Shown here in pieces: positions 63,028 to 64,000 of a stretch of DNA of 64,000 bases (its first letter is position 1; the number at the start of each line of letters is the position of its first letter). The stretch is from Dipylidium caninum. Taxonomy: Eukaryota; Platyhelminthes; Cestoda; Cyclophyllidea; Dipylidiidae. A model generated the notes under the pieces. The model searched no databases. It was not told where the DNA came from and saw only the letters and a program-made list of their open reading frames with translations. Position numbers and translations under genes: made by a program. The stretch is taken from assembly GCA_017562135.1 (NCBI GenBank), contig QEYB01000468.1, forward strand, positions 15,001-79,000. Reading direction: 5' to 3'.

Positions 63028-63377
63028 ATGGTACGGATATTTGCGTGGATAACGTTTTACAAATTTAGGCGAAGCGCACTAAGAAAGTTGGCATTGTCGG
63101 GAAATATGGTACTCGCTATGGAGCCTCGTTGAGGAAAACTGTCAAGAAGATTGAAGTCAGCCAACACGCTACTTACAATTGTAATTTTTGCGGGAAGGTA
63201 CTACATGTTGCTTATACATTTGGGATGTAGGAAGCACTACGACGCAAAGCCGCTGGCATTTGGTCGTGTAAACGGTGTGGTAAGCAAGTTGCCGGTGGCG
63301 CATATGTCTGCAGTACAACAGCTGCTGTGACTACCCGTGCCGCCATACGCCGGCTCCGGGAAACCCTTAAGGCGTGA
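63028..63377 (+). CDS. RPL37A: 60S ribosomal protein L37a (eL43), 3 exons, 92 residues
   Basis: This is a zinc-binding structural protein of the cytosolic large ribosomal subunit. Exons 63028-63030 (the ATG alone), 63069-63197 and 63231-63377 (TGA) give exactly 92 residues, the usual length. The second exon reads [20 protein letters not shown], one of the most conserved starts in eukaryotic ribosomal proteins. The C4 zinc finger is formed by CNFC in exon 2 and CKRC in exon 3. The end, [12 protein letters not shown], is family-typical. A first coding exon ending directly after ATG is common in ribosomal protein genes. Intron 2 is only 33 nt. All phases are 0 and no frame break is seen. The assignment is essentially certain. 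Confidence 0.97.
63198..63230 (+). other. 33-nt mini-intron in RPL37A
   Basis: GTACTA...GATGTAG lies between CNFCGK and [11 protein letters not shown]. Removing 33 nt keeps the frame and gives the normal protein length. As 33 is a multiple of three, retention must be considered, but the retained sequence contains an in-frame TAG at its end. Confidence 0.88.
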
Positions 63378-64000
63378 AACGTCTCATTACATGTTTATTA
63401 AGTACCCACATTCGCCTTATTACGTGGCACGTCACTGGTATTTAGGCTCTTGGGGGATGGACTTTATTACGTACCGAGATAGGCTGTCATTTTTGCGTCA
63501 AGGGAATTAGGATACTCCATATAGGCACTACCTTTCTCGAATCACTTGTTCTTGAAATCGATATCGCATCAGTACTCGTCGGTTACCTTGCTATTTCTGC
63601 TTCGACTTTACCACTAAACATGTTTTGGATCTCGCATTCCGTGTTCACGACAGTCTCGCGGCTTAGCAATCCGTACGGGACCTTCTGCCCATACCCCGAG
63701 GTTGGATTGCGGCTTAAGGAGTGACAAACCCCAAAAAAACGTGCTATCGGCGGGAAATTTGCCCCACCGAGCCCTCCGTCTATGGTGCTGGGGCAATTTC
63801 GTTAGTTGGGGAAGGGTGTTGAGCTGTCATTCCTCCGGGCGTGGGTGCCCACCCAAGGGAGAACGATTGTTGGGCTCCGACGATAAGTCAGGCATATCAA
63901 GACTAGCGAGAACACTATGAGTAGGTGCAAGTAAACGCGAGTACCGGTTGAGGAGGCCGCACTGCTATGGGGTACGTTCGTGACCCGCCGAGGTAGCCAA
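63378..64000. other. GC-rich terminal segment without a recognised gene
   Basis: The last 400 bases are clearly richer in G+C than the rest of the window. Open frames on both strands here (63614-63796, 63702-63920) lack recognisable domains. The segment could be the edge of a dispersed repeat or retroelement. Confidence 0.4.

Overview
This is a eukaryotic, animal-type genomic window: AT-rich, with ten recognisable or partial protein genes. All but one are cut by GT-AG (and a few GC-AG) introns. Many introns cluster near 67-92 nt, and a few are ultra-short (33, 36 and 45 nt). Metazoan families (rootletin, Par-1/MARK, mitochondrial ribosomal mS34, a single-exon dual-specificity phosphatase) together with such mini-introns point to a flatworm, most likely a tapeworm. 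That assignment is an inference. I recall reports that tapeworm intron lengths peak near 36 and 73 nt but cannot check it here.

Layout: 1-1301 (-) 5' part of a GT31 glycosyltransferase; 4062-7991 (-) mitochondrial 2-oxoglutarate/malate carrier SLC25A11, 8 exons; 11902-12597 (+) intronless DUSP14-like phosphatase; 14987-34359 (-) rootletin, 32 exons found; 36005-40809 (+) RRBP1/kinectin-like coiled-coil protein; 41398-41634 (+) unassigned coding-like exon; 44203-45230 (+) mitoribosomal protein mS34; 46532-58065 (-) Par-1/MARK kinase with UBA and KA1 regions, 15 exons; 61015-62110 (+) a divergent TBP-family protein; 63028-63377 (+) ribosomal protein eL43 (RPL37A). Exons were joined by hand. For nearly all of them the splice phases close exactly, which supports the boundaries independently of similarity.

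The genes are not an operon or a pathway. They are ordinary housekeeping and cytoskeletal genes: ciliary rootlet, microtubule/polarity kinase, basal transcription, cytosolic and mitochondrial translation, mitochondrial metabolite exchange and protein glycosylation.

The most useful observation is about quality. At least six single-base indels interrupt otherwise intact conserved exons (two in SLC25A11, two in rootletin, one in the TBP-like gene, one in the unassigned exon), and one further missing base removes a splice-acceptor AG in the TBP-like gene. This pattern fits residual long-read assembly error better than decay of several unrelated genes. I found no CRISPR, no prokaryotic cluster, no confident tRNA or rRNA, no intact transposon and no clearly novel system.
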